A stretch of 64,000 nt of DNA from Hypoxylon rubiginosum (taxonomy: Eukaryota > Ascomycota > Sordariomycetes > Xylariales > Hypoxylaceae). The notes below the pieces were generated by a model, which searched no databases, was not told where the DNA came from, and saw only the letters and a program-made list of their open reading frames with translations. The stretch is from NCBI GenBank assembly GCA_902806565.1, contig CADCXA010000050.1, positions 124,001-188,000 on the forward strand, written 5' to 3'. Positions 1 through 10,420 of this stretch are shown here, one piece after another (position 1 is the first letter of the stretch; each line of letters opens with the position of its first letter). Position numbers and translations under genes: made by a program.

Positions 1-872
1 AGGGTGCTATATATATCCGCAATTGTCAGCCGCTGTTGCTGCTACTACTACTACTGCTGCTCTCATTTTCGCTCGGGGCTCACTTCTTCACGAAATCCAG
101 GGTGATGGCAAAGTTCTGCCACGCGGTAGGGTCGACGGGCGTGGACCACACTTGGGTGTTCTGGCGGTTCAGGACTTGGAAGTTGTTCTTATCGGTGCCC
201 GACTTGCCGATGATGGTGCCGGTCTGGAAGTTGAACTGGTTGGCGCTGTAGTCGGCGCTCTGTACGCGATTGTTAGCTACTATCACTACTGTTATTCTCA
301 TTTTTACTTGGGTTCGCTCACTTCGTGCCAGACGTTCTAGTGGTTGAATTTTCAGTTAGCCCATCTCGTTAAAGTTTCCATTCTCTCTTTTTCAAATGTC
401 TCCTTTTTCGCCCTTAGGAATAGGTTCCTACCAGATACTCGTGCGTCAAGTTAAAAGGCCTCTCGGGATCCTGCTTCACACTGAAATGCAAGGTCTTGAC
501 GCCCTGCGTCCCGGGCCCGTTCTCGTTGGTGTCGCCCTGGATCTGCAGGCCGGCGCGGCGGAAGCCGTTCTGGGTCTGGAAGATGGACTTGTCGTTGATG
601 GTAACCTCGACGGCCTTGGTGCTCTCGTTGTCGAAGCGCGAGCTCCCAGCGTCGGGGAACTGGAGAATCACGGAGAACTTCTCGGTACCCCGGATGTAGT
701 CGGGGTTGAACGGGCTCGTCGCGTACGAGTCGAAGTCGGTGGGGGTCGAGTCCGCCGGCACGAAGCCGCTGAGCACAACCGGGCACTGGATCTCGCCCGT
801 TCCGCGCTTTGCGGGGCGGGCAGAAGCCGCCGAGGCGAAAAGGAGGGTAGTGAGGAGCGCTGAAGATATCAT
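1..872 (-). CDS. GH131-type secreted beta-glucanase, 3' end cut by window
   Basis: This looks like a secreted glycoside hydrolase family 131 enzyme acting on beta-glucan or cellulose outside the cell. The start ATG at 872 opens a signal peptide (about 18 residues, ending SAASA), followed by a KR site. My splice model is exon 1 872-432, micro-exon 336-322 (5 residues, N-V-W-H-E), exon 3 259-84, then exon 4 from base 6 leftwards. The introns are 431-337, 321-260 and 83-7; each has GT-AG ends and a CTAAC or CTGAC branch site. The spliced protein reads HEYL-NVWHE-SADYS and LDFVK-NTL, the pattern I recall for GH131. Without the splices each piece hits a stop. Family assignment is from memory of conserved blocks (FNPDY, GFRRAGL, GVKTLHFSV, WQNFAITLDF). 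The C-terminus is missing because the window ends. The identity is fairly secure, but no catalytic residue was assigned. Confidence 0.82.
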
Positions 873-1728
873 TGTCTCGATCCTCTGCTTGAACTGTTCA
901 ATCTTGGCAATTGCGGACCAACTCTAGCTGAGCAGTGGGAATCGTGGGTTTTATGTACGCTTAGGTAGGCACCTACTCGCAATGTGTCCTACGACGCGCC
1001 ATACTAACAGCCCGACGGCCCGGGAGATTAAGAGGCTAACACCCAAAGGCGGATAGCAATCGCGGTGGGTTCTTGAAGATCTCCCCCAAAATGGAGAATG
1101 ACATTCCGAGCGAGCTATTACGAACGGGGAATTTCTGGGGGGAAATTTGTGGAGGAGCCAGTGACGCCATTCGGAAAGATCCAGAGATCGTACCGAATCG
1201 TAATAAGCCCCTGGCTAAAACGGATCCCCCCTGTCGTTCGTGCGGAGTATATATTATGTTTCATCACGCCAGAAGTGAAGTCTTCTGCGAAATAATTCGC
1301 GTAATAATATCGCTATCTGATACTGTTCGAAGGATCCGAGATGAAATTGTTCTTGCTGTCCCCGAACATGTCAAAACTTCAACCGCTGACGCCAGCAAAC
1401 TGTACGCAAAATTTTTATTGTCGAGTGCCTCAAATACCTACCAAGTTGGGCGGTCTCTATTCTTTCCACGAGATCATTCATTACTTAACCGAAAGGCAAC
1501 TTCTGTGATGGTATGATGATATTAGAAAGCCGACTCTAAGTTTTCCCATCCAAACCACGTAGCCTATCGCCGACGAGCGAGGTCGAGAACATGTTCTCTT
1601 CCGATATCTCTATCATATCCGCCGAATTCTCTCCTCATCTCTAGGAAAAGTAATCAAGTCTTCCATTCAACCTTGTTCCGTAGTGCGCCTATGCCCCAGG
1701 CACGCCAACAGAGACGCCCAGCAATCCC
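873..1728. other. Intergenic, no supported gene
   Basis: This is the upstream region of the GH131 gene and the 3' flank of the next minus-strand candidate. An open frame from ATG 1091 to 1516 (plus) has no recognisable motif and lies in AT-rich sequence, so I do not call it. I see no repeats beyond a short TAGGTAGGCACCTA tract near 962-975. Confidence 0.5.
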
Positions 1729-2288
1729 TCATTCGAGTCTTGCAAGTGCTCGGTGTCGATCCGGCCACATCGTCTTGTGGAAGCTCTTGTACTGGTTCAG
1801 GACGTCGTAGTAGCGGCTCCGTACTCGATGATCGTATGGTGGAAGGCTTCTTCGCAAGTTGGGACTTTTGTCGTTGACCTTCCGGCCACTGAAGCAACGG
1901 AGGTCAGTATTAGTTGCTTATTTGAAAAACAAGATAATGGAGCCTTGAAATGCGTCCCGGGAGTAACAAGTTCTAAATCATCCTAATAAGGAATGTTTGC
2001 TACCAGAACTTGCTCAAAAAAATCAATGTTACATACAAGCGCGGCAGGGACACCACTGCTTTCGTCAATCTCGTCTTCGGCCCCATCGTTTGCCTCCGCT
2101 GCCGACTCCTCCTCTCCCTGAATGTGTCGCAATAGGGATGGGAGCTGCGTCAGGACCCCGGAAATCGAATGTTCGTGGTCGCTTTCGTGTTCTGTGCTAG
2201 GTCCCTGTGCTGAATGGGAACGGGCCGAGCTAAAGGAGCTTCTGGATGAGCTGCTACTAGATGAGCTCGAAGAACTAGAGCTAGGCAT
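1729..2288 (-). CDS. Hypothetical two-exon protein with poly-Ser N-terminus
   Basis: I do not recognise this protein. The ATG at 2288 opens a frame with about 13 consecutive serines, then an acidic Ser/His/Glu-rich segment of 84 codons. A consensus donor (GTATGT) at 2036 follows. Two acceptors are possible. CTTCAG ending at 1889 continues in a proline/arginine-rich frame, ending at about 1667. AAG ending at 1879 gives a 49-residue tail rich in aromatic and basic residues (RSRYYDVLNQYKSFHK) that stops at 1729. The second tail looks more protein-like but uses the weaker acceptor. The low-complexity N-terminus suggests disorder. The real gene may be either form or neither, so the model is tentative. 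Confidence 0.38.
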
Positions 2289-3027
2289 CTTCCTTTAGTT
2301 TGCAGTCTGGAGGATTCTACGAATATGGTTCGTTGGTGGGTAATAGCTTAACTAGTCGTCGCAGGCCGACTCTGGGAGGTGTATGTTTTTATGTTAGAGG
2401 CCTGAGAGACCAGGTACTTCGTAGAAATCCAAAAGCCGGCATTGACAAGAATAGCCGGCTAAGAATTCCTCATAATCATTCATTACTCACTCCGCATTGA
2501 TACGTGACTATGTCTACATACATGACTAAGTCTGGTGTGTTTGCTAAATAATATCTAGGTGGTACGTTTCGTGATTTGGGACTCGATTCGTAACTACACC
2601 GCGTACCTACCTTAGACAGATGCCTGTAGGATGTTCCTAGTCACGCTTATTAACATATGGGTGATAATGAATCGGCTTGGTAACTAGTATAATAAAGTAT
2701 TGTAGTTTGTGCTTCTGTGCAGCCTATCTAGATTCGGGCGACCCTTATGTCCACTTCATTGCAGTAGGAAGATACACGCGGTTTTATTCTGCTACAAGCT
2801 GAATTTCCTACCTTACTATCTCGTGTATATAGAGTCGGGAACAAAGAAATTCATCTGGGTATAGAGCAAAGACACTATACGTGAGTAGTTGGGGTTATCA
2901 TAGTTTAGTATTTATTCCGAGCAGTTGGGAAAATCGTTCATCATTCTTGCCAAGTACCTAAGCTGGATTTATATAACTCCCGCTGCAGCTTCTCCTATAA
3001 CAGTGTAGGTAGAGAGCTAAATTTCCA
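2289..3027. other. AT-rich intergenic stretch
   Basis: No open frame with coding character is visible. The sequence is AT-rich, with short TACCTAC/TAGGTA tracts. It separates a tentative minus-strand gene from the 3' end of the first F-box protein gene. Confidence 0.5.
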
Positions 3028-4581
3028 TCACCATAGGCCATCCACCGTTGGCTCCGTGTCGGCCACGTGGGTTCCGTACTCGACCGAGAGGTAGCCGCCC
3101 TCCACCATGGGACATGCATCTAGTATGTCATAGACTGGCATTTCTTCCTCCGATTCATATATCGTAAGTGTCCAGCCAGGATGTCCATCGTTTTTCGTAT
3201 AAGACAGTAGGGTGGGCCCGTTCGTATAGTGCTGAAGTAGTATTCGGCGAAGATTAGCTGGCCAGCCATTGGAAATCAAGCTGAAGACCTCGTAGTGGAG
3301 GTAGCTCATAAGCGGATCAAATTGTGATCCCTTCCAGTGGCATTGAACTTCCAAGGTTTCTAATGAATCCGGTAGTTCCTCGTCGAGTTTTAGGGGGGAC
3401 GCATCGTTTCCGACTATGCCCTCTTCGATCCATCTGTTCCATATATCACCGACCAAGTCCTCCAGACTTAGGCTGAGTCTCTTCAGATTGCAAAGGGGTA
3501 GGAGAGACCCAATTTGACCTCTCCCCATCATCCTAGATCCATCATTGTCTATGATCAGACTTTCCAGACTAGGGTTACCGTAGTTGCCGTAACCTCTCAA
3601 CGCAACGCCCAGTTGAAGGATAGTCGTACCGCTGTGTTCGCTACTGGACGATAGTTTGACTTGGAGAAGTCGCAGCTTAGGGTAACGGCAAAGGAGCTGT
3701 TGAAGATTGGCCTGGCTCAGGTAAGGATCAACAAGATTTAGATGCTGCAATTCTAGCTCCTTGGGAATAGGTCCCAGCTCTTGTTTAGGCGTACCACAGC
3801 CTCCCTTGAGTACCAGTGTGGTAAGATTAGGAAGGCTGAATGGTATCCCCGCTACCGGAATAAGGCGCAACTTTCTTAGTCGTGAAAGGTGGCCAGTCGT
3901 TAAGAGCCCCTCAGCCTGCTTTCCTGGTAGCTCGCAGACTTTCAAAACTTCACGAAGAACTTCCCGTGCTAACTCTGTCCCGAAGGCACATCTCAAGTCT
4001 AATTGCTCAAGTCTAGGACAAAGTGCGACCAACAGCAGTTGTTGCGCCTGAACATCCTCGGCGTGTTGGAGGCCACGAGCAAAGGCTTCTCTCAACTTGG
4101 GTGTTAAACCAAGTTCCGACTGCGCTCCGAGAAATGCGCGATACGCTGTTCCCAGGTCCTCGGCAGTTGGTTCCGGGTACCAATAGCCTTCGAAGTTGAA
4201 TAGGGACCGGACGTGTTGCCGTAGCGCAGGTTGCTCAATAAGGGTTGTGATCAGGCGCATACGAGTGAAACCTTTGCCTACAATGATGTTCCGATATATT
4301 AAACTATCGGCGATCCGATGGAACTTCTTTGAAGTCCGACTGACGTTCAACAAATCCGGAGATGGTCGCGCCAAATATTCCTTTATCCATTCCCCGTCCT
4401 CAAGCAGCTCGTCCAAGCATACTTCGTGGCCGTCACAATCCACAGGGAGGAAATGAGAAAACACTTTCTCCCATATCTCCTCTGGAAAGAAGGGCTGCTC
4501 CATGGTGAGAATAGGGCGTGTATGCGTGAGGGAGAGAGACATGTGGAGAGGCGGTGTGGTGTTGATTCCAGGTGTAGCCAT
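3028..4581 (-). CDS. F-box/LRR-like protein (paralogue A)
   Basis: This is a single-exon frame of 517 codons from ATG 4581. A second in-frame ATG at 4503 (MEQPFFPEEIWEKVF) sits directly at the F-box and may be the true start, since the first 26 residues look like untranslated sequence. The N-terminal F-box-like segment (FPEEIWEKVFSHFLP, then NVSRTSKKFHRIA, then LIYRNIIV) would bind Skp1 in an SCF ubiquitin ligase. The remainder contains irregular leucine-rich segments (LEQLDLRC, LRKLRLIPV, LTTLVLKGG, LESLIIDNDG, LKRLSLSLEDL). Substrate is unknown. It is clearly paralogous to the next minus-strand gene: both have IEQPALRQHV/IRQPALGRYI, TGHLSRLRKLR/TGHLSRLQELR and a GPTLLSYT block near the C-terminus. 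No introns are needed. Confidence 0.75.
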   Translation of the reverse strand: MATPGINTTPPLHMSLSLTHTRPILTMEQPFFPEEIWEKVFSHFLPVDCDGHEVCLDELLEDGEWIKEYLARPSPDLLNVSRTSKKFHRIADSLIYRNIIVGKGFTRMRLITTLIEQPALRQHVRSLFNFEGYWYPEPTAEDLGTAYRAFLGAQSELGLTPKLREAFARGLQHAEDVQAQQLLLVALCPRLEQLDLRCAFGTELAREVLREVLKVCELPGKQAEGLLTTGHLSRLRKLRLIPVAGIPFSLPNLTTLVLKGGCGTPKQELGPIPKELELQHLNLVDPYLSQANLQQLLCRYPKLRLLQVKLSSSSEHSGTTILQLGVALRGYGNYGNPSLESLIIDNDGSRMMGRGQIGSLLPLCNLKRLSLSLEDLVGDIWNRWIEEGIVGNDASPLKLDEELPDSLETLEVQCHWKGSQFDPLMSYLHYEVFSLISNGWPANLRRILLQHYTNGPTLLSYTKNDGHPGWTLTIYESEEEMPVYDILDACPMVEGGYLSVEYGTHVADTEPTVDGLW

Positions 4582-5050
4582 GATATCAAGTAGAGTTCTT
4601 CAAAGAAGTGCGAAGGGTATGGACTCGATGTCGATTAGAGTTGGACGTGTTGTGAAGTTGTAGACTGGATGTCAGGTGTCGAGGAGTAGACTTGAGGGTG
4701 ACTCTTCGATGTTGGAATGCCTACGCGTGATGTGAAAAAAGTAATGGTAAGAGTCGGGAATCTTTGAGTACTTATATAGTAAAATTATTCATGGGAAGAC
4801 CCATTGCCTAGAAAAGATAACAATGGTGAGTACCCTTGTTGTTTGTCTGATAAGACAGAAAAGTGAATGGCTGAAATCGCTTCAACCTCAGGCATATACC
4901 CGGTTATCTTGCTACCTCAGGTACATAGGCCCATATCGTGCATGGGCCTGGGCCAGTCATCAGCCAGCTTGAGATTGAACGTTGGAAAGCGTTTTCCTCA
5001 GGTGCCTAACGTTATGGCGGTACAAGTGCAGATACACTGTAGAGTGTGTC
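4582..5050. promoter_or_regulatory. Upstream region of F-box paralogue A, shared blocks with paralogue B
   Basis: This 5' region contains several blocks that recur in the same order upstream of the second F-box gene: a GACCCATTG block near 4799, a gAtAACAATG block near 4817, CTTGTTGT followed by TCTGATAAGA near 4838-4857, and TACCTCAGG or TGCCTCAGG near 4912. It therefore looks like part of the same ancient duplication. No core promoter element was assigned. Confidence 0.4.
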
Positions 5051-5377
5051 ATGGGGGTTTTTGGTATCTTACCTAAGGTAGCAAAGTCACGATTCTTATC
5101 GTCTTCTCTGCAACAAGCCCTTACTGCACCGCCCTTTGCCCTCGAAGAAGTCGATTCGTATTCCGATAGCGATGAGGAGGACGATGCCCCGATACTACCA
5201 CCGAACCAAAGGTTCCTTGAACTACACCAAACGATCAAGGAAAAAAAAGAGTTCCCCGAATCTTTTCCATCCATCGAGAATGGTGAAAGCGGTGACAACT
5301 TCCATATTAGAGCACCTGGACTTTCAGACTCATCGCCAGGCTGCTCGCCTCAAGAATCTACACATAAAACCGCTTAA
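5051..5377 (+). CDS. Possible small acidic protein or gene remnant
   Basis: An ATG at 5051 opens 108 codons with a mildly coding-like composition. It has an acidic stretch (DSDEEDDAP) and a charged helical segment (LELHQTIKEKKEF). I recognise no family, and no splice signals extend it convincingly. It sits between the two oppositely oriented F-box paralogues. It could be a remnant of an older gene or chance. Confidence 0.27.
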   Translation: MGVFGILPKVAKSRFLSSSLQQALTAPPFALEEVDSYSDSDEEDDAPILPPNQRFLELHQTIKEKKEFPESFPSIENGESGDNFHIRAPGLSDSSPGCSPQESTHKTA

Positions 5378-5564
5378 AAAGTCACGACAAGAATACAGCA
5401 CGAACATATTATATGTGCTTAGGTAGTTTGGGAAATCATGGTTTCTTGCAAGTAAGATAGAGTCCTATAACTCCTGCTACATCTTCTCTGGCGAAGATTG
5501 GCTTACGGAAAAGAAAAAGCAAAAAGAATCCTGCTTTCTATCACTATGGTTCCCTGGTACCCGC

Positions 5565-6914
5565 CTATGGCTCCTTGTGAATAATTGAAAGGAGGCCCTC
5601 AGCCGTCATAGGGCATCCTTCAAGTGCTTCAACGGTCCCGAGTTTAAGACTCGAGTCATACGTAGTAACCGTCCAGCCATTGTCCTCGATGTTTCTTGTG
5701 TAGGACAGCAAGGTAGGTCCGTGAGTGTCGCTCTGAAGCAGTACTTGACGGAGATTGAGCCGCGTGGGGTCTGAGATCATGTCGATGACCTGGTCATGAA
5801 AATACTTTATGATATCGGTGACAGCCTCCAAGTCGTACTGGATCTCGAGGCATTGCAGCGCGTGGGGAAGCTCGCCATTGATCATTAGGGGAGATGTCAT
5901 GTCGTCGTCATTGAAGTCAGGGTTACGGAGGGTCATCCGACCAACCAGCTCGCTCAACCCAATACTCAGTCTCTTCAGGTTACCAAGTACTTGTAGCGAC
6001 CCAATTCGATCTTGTCTAGATATGCATCTAGCTAGGCGAGCATCGAATTCTATGACTAGAGTCTCGAGGTAAGCGCCGCTGTCGTGGCGTCTTAGCGCTT
6101 CGCCGACTTGAGACAGAGTTGTTGGGTTGTCGCATTCCTCGAATTCCGACAGTCTCATCTGGAGAAACCGGAGCTGGGGAGTTAGGCGGAATAGATCGAG
6201 AAGGGCATCGCTGTCCATTTTAGGTCCTGAAAGGGTGAGACTCCTAAGTCCTATCTCTTCCGGGGTGGTACGTAACTGTTGGTTGTCGTAGGACAAGTCG
6301 CAGACCAGTGTCGTGAGATTGGGAAGTGCCAAAAATATCTTCAGCATTCTCTGATCCTTGGGACCGTGGGGGACAGCAATTCGCAACTCCTGCAGTCGTG
6401 AAAGGTGACCAGTCGATAAGAGTCGTATTTTCGACTGCTCTGGTGCCTTGTGTTCTTCAGTTACTTCTTGGAGGACTTCCCATGGAAAGTCCTCGGCATA
6501 AGCCCTAATTACCAAGTCAATCTGCTCAAGCAGAGGACAATAGGCAATTAGGAGGCCTAGTATTGTTGCACGTCCGCCTTGTTTGAGGCCATCGCTTAGG
6601 CACCGCCTCAACTTCGACGGTAGAATGATATTTGGCTGCGCCGCAATAAATTCGTCATATGCGGTTGCGACCAAGTGCTCGGTGTCTTCGAAGGTCAATT
6701 TGTCTTTAATTTCTAGGACCTTGATATAGCGTCCTAGTGCTGGCTGCCGAATAAGGGCAATCAGAAGGTGTAAACGGTCGGTTTCATCGCGCAATACTAC
6801 GGTATGAAATAGCTTATTTGTTTCGTCGTCGCTTAAGGTTGGTCATATGTTGGAAGATACCTGCTCTAATGTGTCATACGGAAGGCTCTGGCGCTGCGTG
6901 GTGAGTTGAGACAT
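5565..6914 (-). pseudogene. F-box/LRR-like protein (paralogue B), N-terminus disrupted
   Basis: This frame shares LRR-like blocks and the GPTLLSYT/WTVTTYD C-terminus with paralogue A. The long open part, 409 codons, begins at 6794 (MRDETDRLH), which lies inside the conserved region. An upstream ATG at 6914 is in the same frame and encodes an F-box-like start (LPYDTLEQV), but a TGA stop at 6845-6843 follows after 23 codons. The frame then continues (LSDDETNKLFHTVVL) into the long part. Relative to paralogue A roughly 30 residues of the F-box are missing, and the 29-base GT..AG span around the stop is too short for a normal intron. The best reading is a gene with a damaged F-box. It may still make an F-box-less product from the internal ATG. 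Confidence 0.62.
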
Positions 6915-8748
6915 TTTGTATACTGTGACGAGATAGTGTAGTGTTGGTATAAAGGTGCGATGCTGATGTGAAGGTGTAGTGTAGATGTAGAGTCGATGTT
7001 AGGATGTAGACTTCTTAGCAGTGATGTCAAGGTGTAGACTTGAAAGTGTGCTATGCTGGGTTGAAAAGGCTACGTGAAGATGGCAATGAAGAGCGTCAGG
7101 ACAGGATGTGGGAGTAGGTATTTGTATACCTACCTGTAAACCGACTCATGCGTAGACCCATTGTTCCAAAAAGACAACAATGTTAACTAGCCTTGTTGTC
7201 TGATAAGAAACAATGGCGAACAGTCTCTGGCAAATAAATAGCACTTCTGATATCGCATCGATTACTTGTGCGTAGGTATGTAGGGACACTATTCTGGTAA
7301 TCTTTGATACCGCCCTGTTGCCTCAGGTTTATAGAGTATCGCGTGCAAAGACTGGTAGATCTTTCCTTTTTTCTTTTGCGTGATTGCTGTTTACCCAATC
7401 GTTAATTTCTGGGGTTTCCTTACAGAAATGAACAAGAAAAGAAAACTAAGGTACAGTTGCTAAGAGAAACAATCATTGTTTGACTCGAACAACCACGAAT
7501 TGTTGCTAACTACACTATTCTGCTACAGTAGTTGAAAATCTAGCTAACGCTACCAACGATGTTCCAACTTATCTATTGTGCTGTTGGATCTTGCTACCGT
7601 AAGATTCATCCATTAATATAGTCTTTTCCAGTTCACATAAACATTGAGCTGAAGATTCTTCGCCGGCACGCTGTCCCTACTGCATGAAATTTATGATATG
7701 AGAAAATAATTCGTACGTATATCGTCTACTGACGGAAGAATTCCAAGACAGTAATGTCTGCAGCTCCAAGGCAATAATAGTCTTTGTGACCCTAAAGTAA
7801 TATTCTCTACTGCTTCAAAGATACCTGGTCTTGGTGATGACACCCGCTTTTCCCCACCAGTCCAAGGTGGGAAATTGGGCTACGAAAGAGTGTGAAAGTT
7901 GTCAAAAAGGGGGTTAAGATGGTTAGGTAGGTTAGGTAGAGAGACAATAAACAGAATTTTATTACGTATGTTCTACCAATTTCTAACTAGACAATGCCGA
8001 TATACCCTAATAATTGGGTTTCTCTAGGTGTGATTGCATTCGCTGGCAGGAGGTCTACCGAGAATCGAAATAATAACACCACGCTTCGTATACCTTTAGC
8101 TGCCGATACCTCGTATAATTCAATATAGTAGTCACTTTTAAAAGACTCATTATTATACATCGAGGGTACAACACCTCCCATTCACGTCTTAGGAGTGAGC
8201 TGTACGCAATATAAGTCCAAGTCCGCATTATTCCCCAGTTTGCCTACTAGTTTCGAAGCTGGGGGGTTGAATTGACGGAATACTGATTATAAATAGGCGA
8301 CATGGACGTCTATATATTAGAAGACGGATGCTATGGGCTGGGCACAAGCCTCGAAAGTTATTAGGCTCGGACTAGAGCATTCTAAGAGAAGTCTCAGCAA
8401 GATATTAGGGGACAAGATGATATCGTAATCGAAATTTGTGAGTTTGAGTCAGGCTGTGACTTGTGACCAGTGACTGACCCTTATTGATTCTTATTATTTA
8501 CCTAGGTACCTACCTACTTCGTGGGTAAGTTAATCTCCCGGCCTGTGGCGCGATATCAGTGCCATCCCAGCAGTCAAAGCACTAGCCTACTTCGTAGTAC
8601 CCCTGACTCTAGCGTGACGCGTCCGAACAATTGACCGCGTTAGATTTCTTTCTCGCTGTAATTATCAACCTGGCCTACCGATATTCGGCTTCGGTTTGGT
8701 CATTAACTGTTTGGAGGCAAGCCACCAAGTGACCGCAACCGTATTAAG
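6915..8748. other. Intergenic, includes duplicated promoter blocks
   Basis: The part up to about 7340 carries the blocks shared with the upstream region of paralogue A. The rest is AT-rich with short TAGGTTAGGTAG tracts (7925-7940) and a TACC-type tract (8500-8520). Small frames at 7987-8181 and 7183-7398 begin with non-ATG codons or have no coding character. No gene is supported here. Confidence 0.45.
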
Positions 8749-9691
8749 ATGGGTGCCAAACGACGTTGTAGCGAAGCGAACCTCGAGAGGCGGGGAGATG
8801 CGCCCAAGCAGACCAAGATCTCGTGGCCACTTTCATCCTAACCTTCCAGCTCGCCCGATGGCAATGACAGTGATACGGAACCACCAGCTAAAAAGAGAAT
8901 GGCTAGAACATCAGCTGCCAAAAAGGACCCTACGCCATCCAAATTGTATAAGGATACTATCAAGAAAGTAGACAAGGTTTTCAATCGTCTAGTCAAGATG
9001 TACAACAAAAACCTAACTCGTTGGTCAGGCGTGGTGAGTTGAAGATTGACTCAATGTCCTTTTGGGGGTCTAGCTACTGACACTGTAATAGACTGCAGAC
9101 ACCTTCGCGAGCTCAATGGAACGCAACTTCCTTCCTACGGTAAAGACTCTGAGCGAAACGTCGCCGGCAGCCGCTTTCAACTTGCTTTTGGACATTGGCG
9201 AACATGCCTACGGGGATTTAGACGCGTGGGCAAAGTCCTGCGGCTATGGCGAGACAGAGGGACCGTACAAGGAAATGGACGAGCTACTAGTCGAGATTAT
9301 CAATGCGCGACGGAAAGCGGACGGCGTAGATGTAGACAGTGCTACCACCAGCGCTGCGAGACCCTACGTAGTCGAGCCGTCCCATTCGGATTTAGGCGGC
9401 GAGGAGCCAGCTGTTCAGATCCTTTGGGGGAAGAAGCGGGTGAATACACAGCTGGTGAAGAAATTGGGTCGGGCGCGGCTGGCCGACCTGAAGACCATGT
9501 TCAATGCTCGAAGGGAGAGACGAGATGTAGCCGAGGATTGGGCGGGCAACGCACTAAACGATCTAGTAGAGACCGGTGGGCGAATTGACCAATATGGCAT
9601 CGGCAAGCACTTCTTCCACAAGAGCATTGGCCTCTTGGCGTCGATCAAAGGTGTCGAACGGCCTGCCCTTGCACCACCACCTAAAGGCTAA
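8749..9691 (+). CDS. Unknown two-exon protein with in-frame stop near its N-terminus
   Basis: I do not recognise the family. The well-supported part is exon 1 up to 9033, donor GTGAGT at 9034, acceptor TAG ending at 9091, and exon 2 9092-9691. Together they encode a continuous alpha-helical, charged protein (KDTIKKVDKVFNRLVKMY joined to TADTFASSMERNFLP). The 5' end is problematic. ATG 8749 opens a basic segment (MGAKRRCSEANLERRG), but TAA at 8839-8841 interrupts it, and the same frame resumes directly as an acidic Ser/Asp segment and a KKR motif. Either this is a nonsense mutation, or translation starts at the internal ATG 8899 (243 aa or so). A third option is that CCTAACCTTCCAG just there is the 3' end of an unrecognised intron. 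No catalytic motif is visible. Confidence 0.58.
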
Positions 9692-10420
9692 GAGGCCCGG
9701 GGATCTCTAATTAGGGCGGCGTGCGTACATATGTACTAGAATGCTACCTGACTTATGTCAGAGCTTGCTAGAATATTAGTTTATATTGTTAATGCCTGAC
9801 CTTTACCGAGTTATACATCTGCTATGCCGAGTTAGGTCTGAGTGAATACCTAGATTGAATATTCGCATTCAGCGTCCCCTAGTACTAATGTTTAATAGTC
9901 TACCTGTCTGTCAAGCAAAAACCGAGAAGAAACAATATATGACACACCTGACACCTCAAGGAAGAAAGAATGTTCCAATGGCTCTATTGATCGTCGCTTA
10001 TGTCGCCCTACTACTAAGGAACTTGGATAAGAGACAAGTTAGGTTCCAGGTGGGGAGGTGGGGGCTATGCCAAAGTACATAGCGTACCGAGCCCGGAATA
10101 CGAAATACGACGGCCGTTTTAGGCAATACTCATGTAGAACTGGCGAATCAGACGTTAGCACTTTGAGGCTTGCTAGGACTTACTTTATCACCTGATAGGT
10201 ATAAGTAAGTACGCAAGAGAGATAGATCTAGCTGAGTTCCCAATGACAAGACAGTATTCAATTCTTGAAACTTTGATTGAATTTGCCAACTTATACTGAT
10301 TGTCGTCTCACCACGAGCCACACGGTAGTTTCTTCCTCCAATACCTAATTAGGTTGAAGAGTGCGAATGAGACTATCCATAAACCTCTTATAGATACCCC
10401 GCTTAGTCTGTATAAGAGAT
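9692..10420. other. Intergenic
   Basis: No supported gene. A run of short frames on the plus strand between 9855 and 10082 has no recognisable motif. The sequence immediately upstream of 10421 is the promoter region of the YbjQ-type gene. Confidence 0.5.

Noticed and set aside
1091..1516. 141-codon plus-strand frame
   Set aside because: AT-rich, no family resemblance, no splice context; could be real but unsupported.
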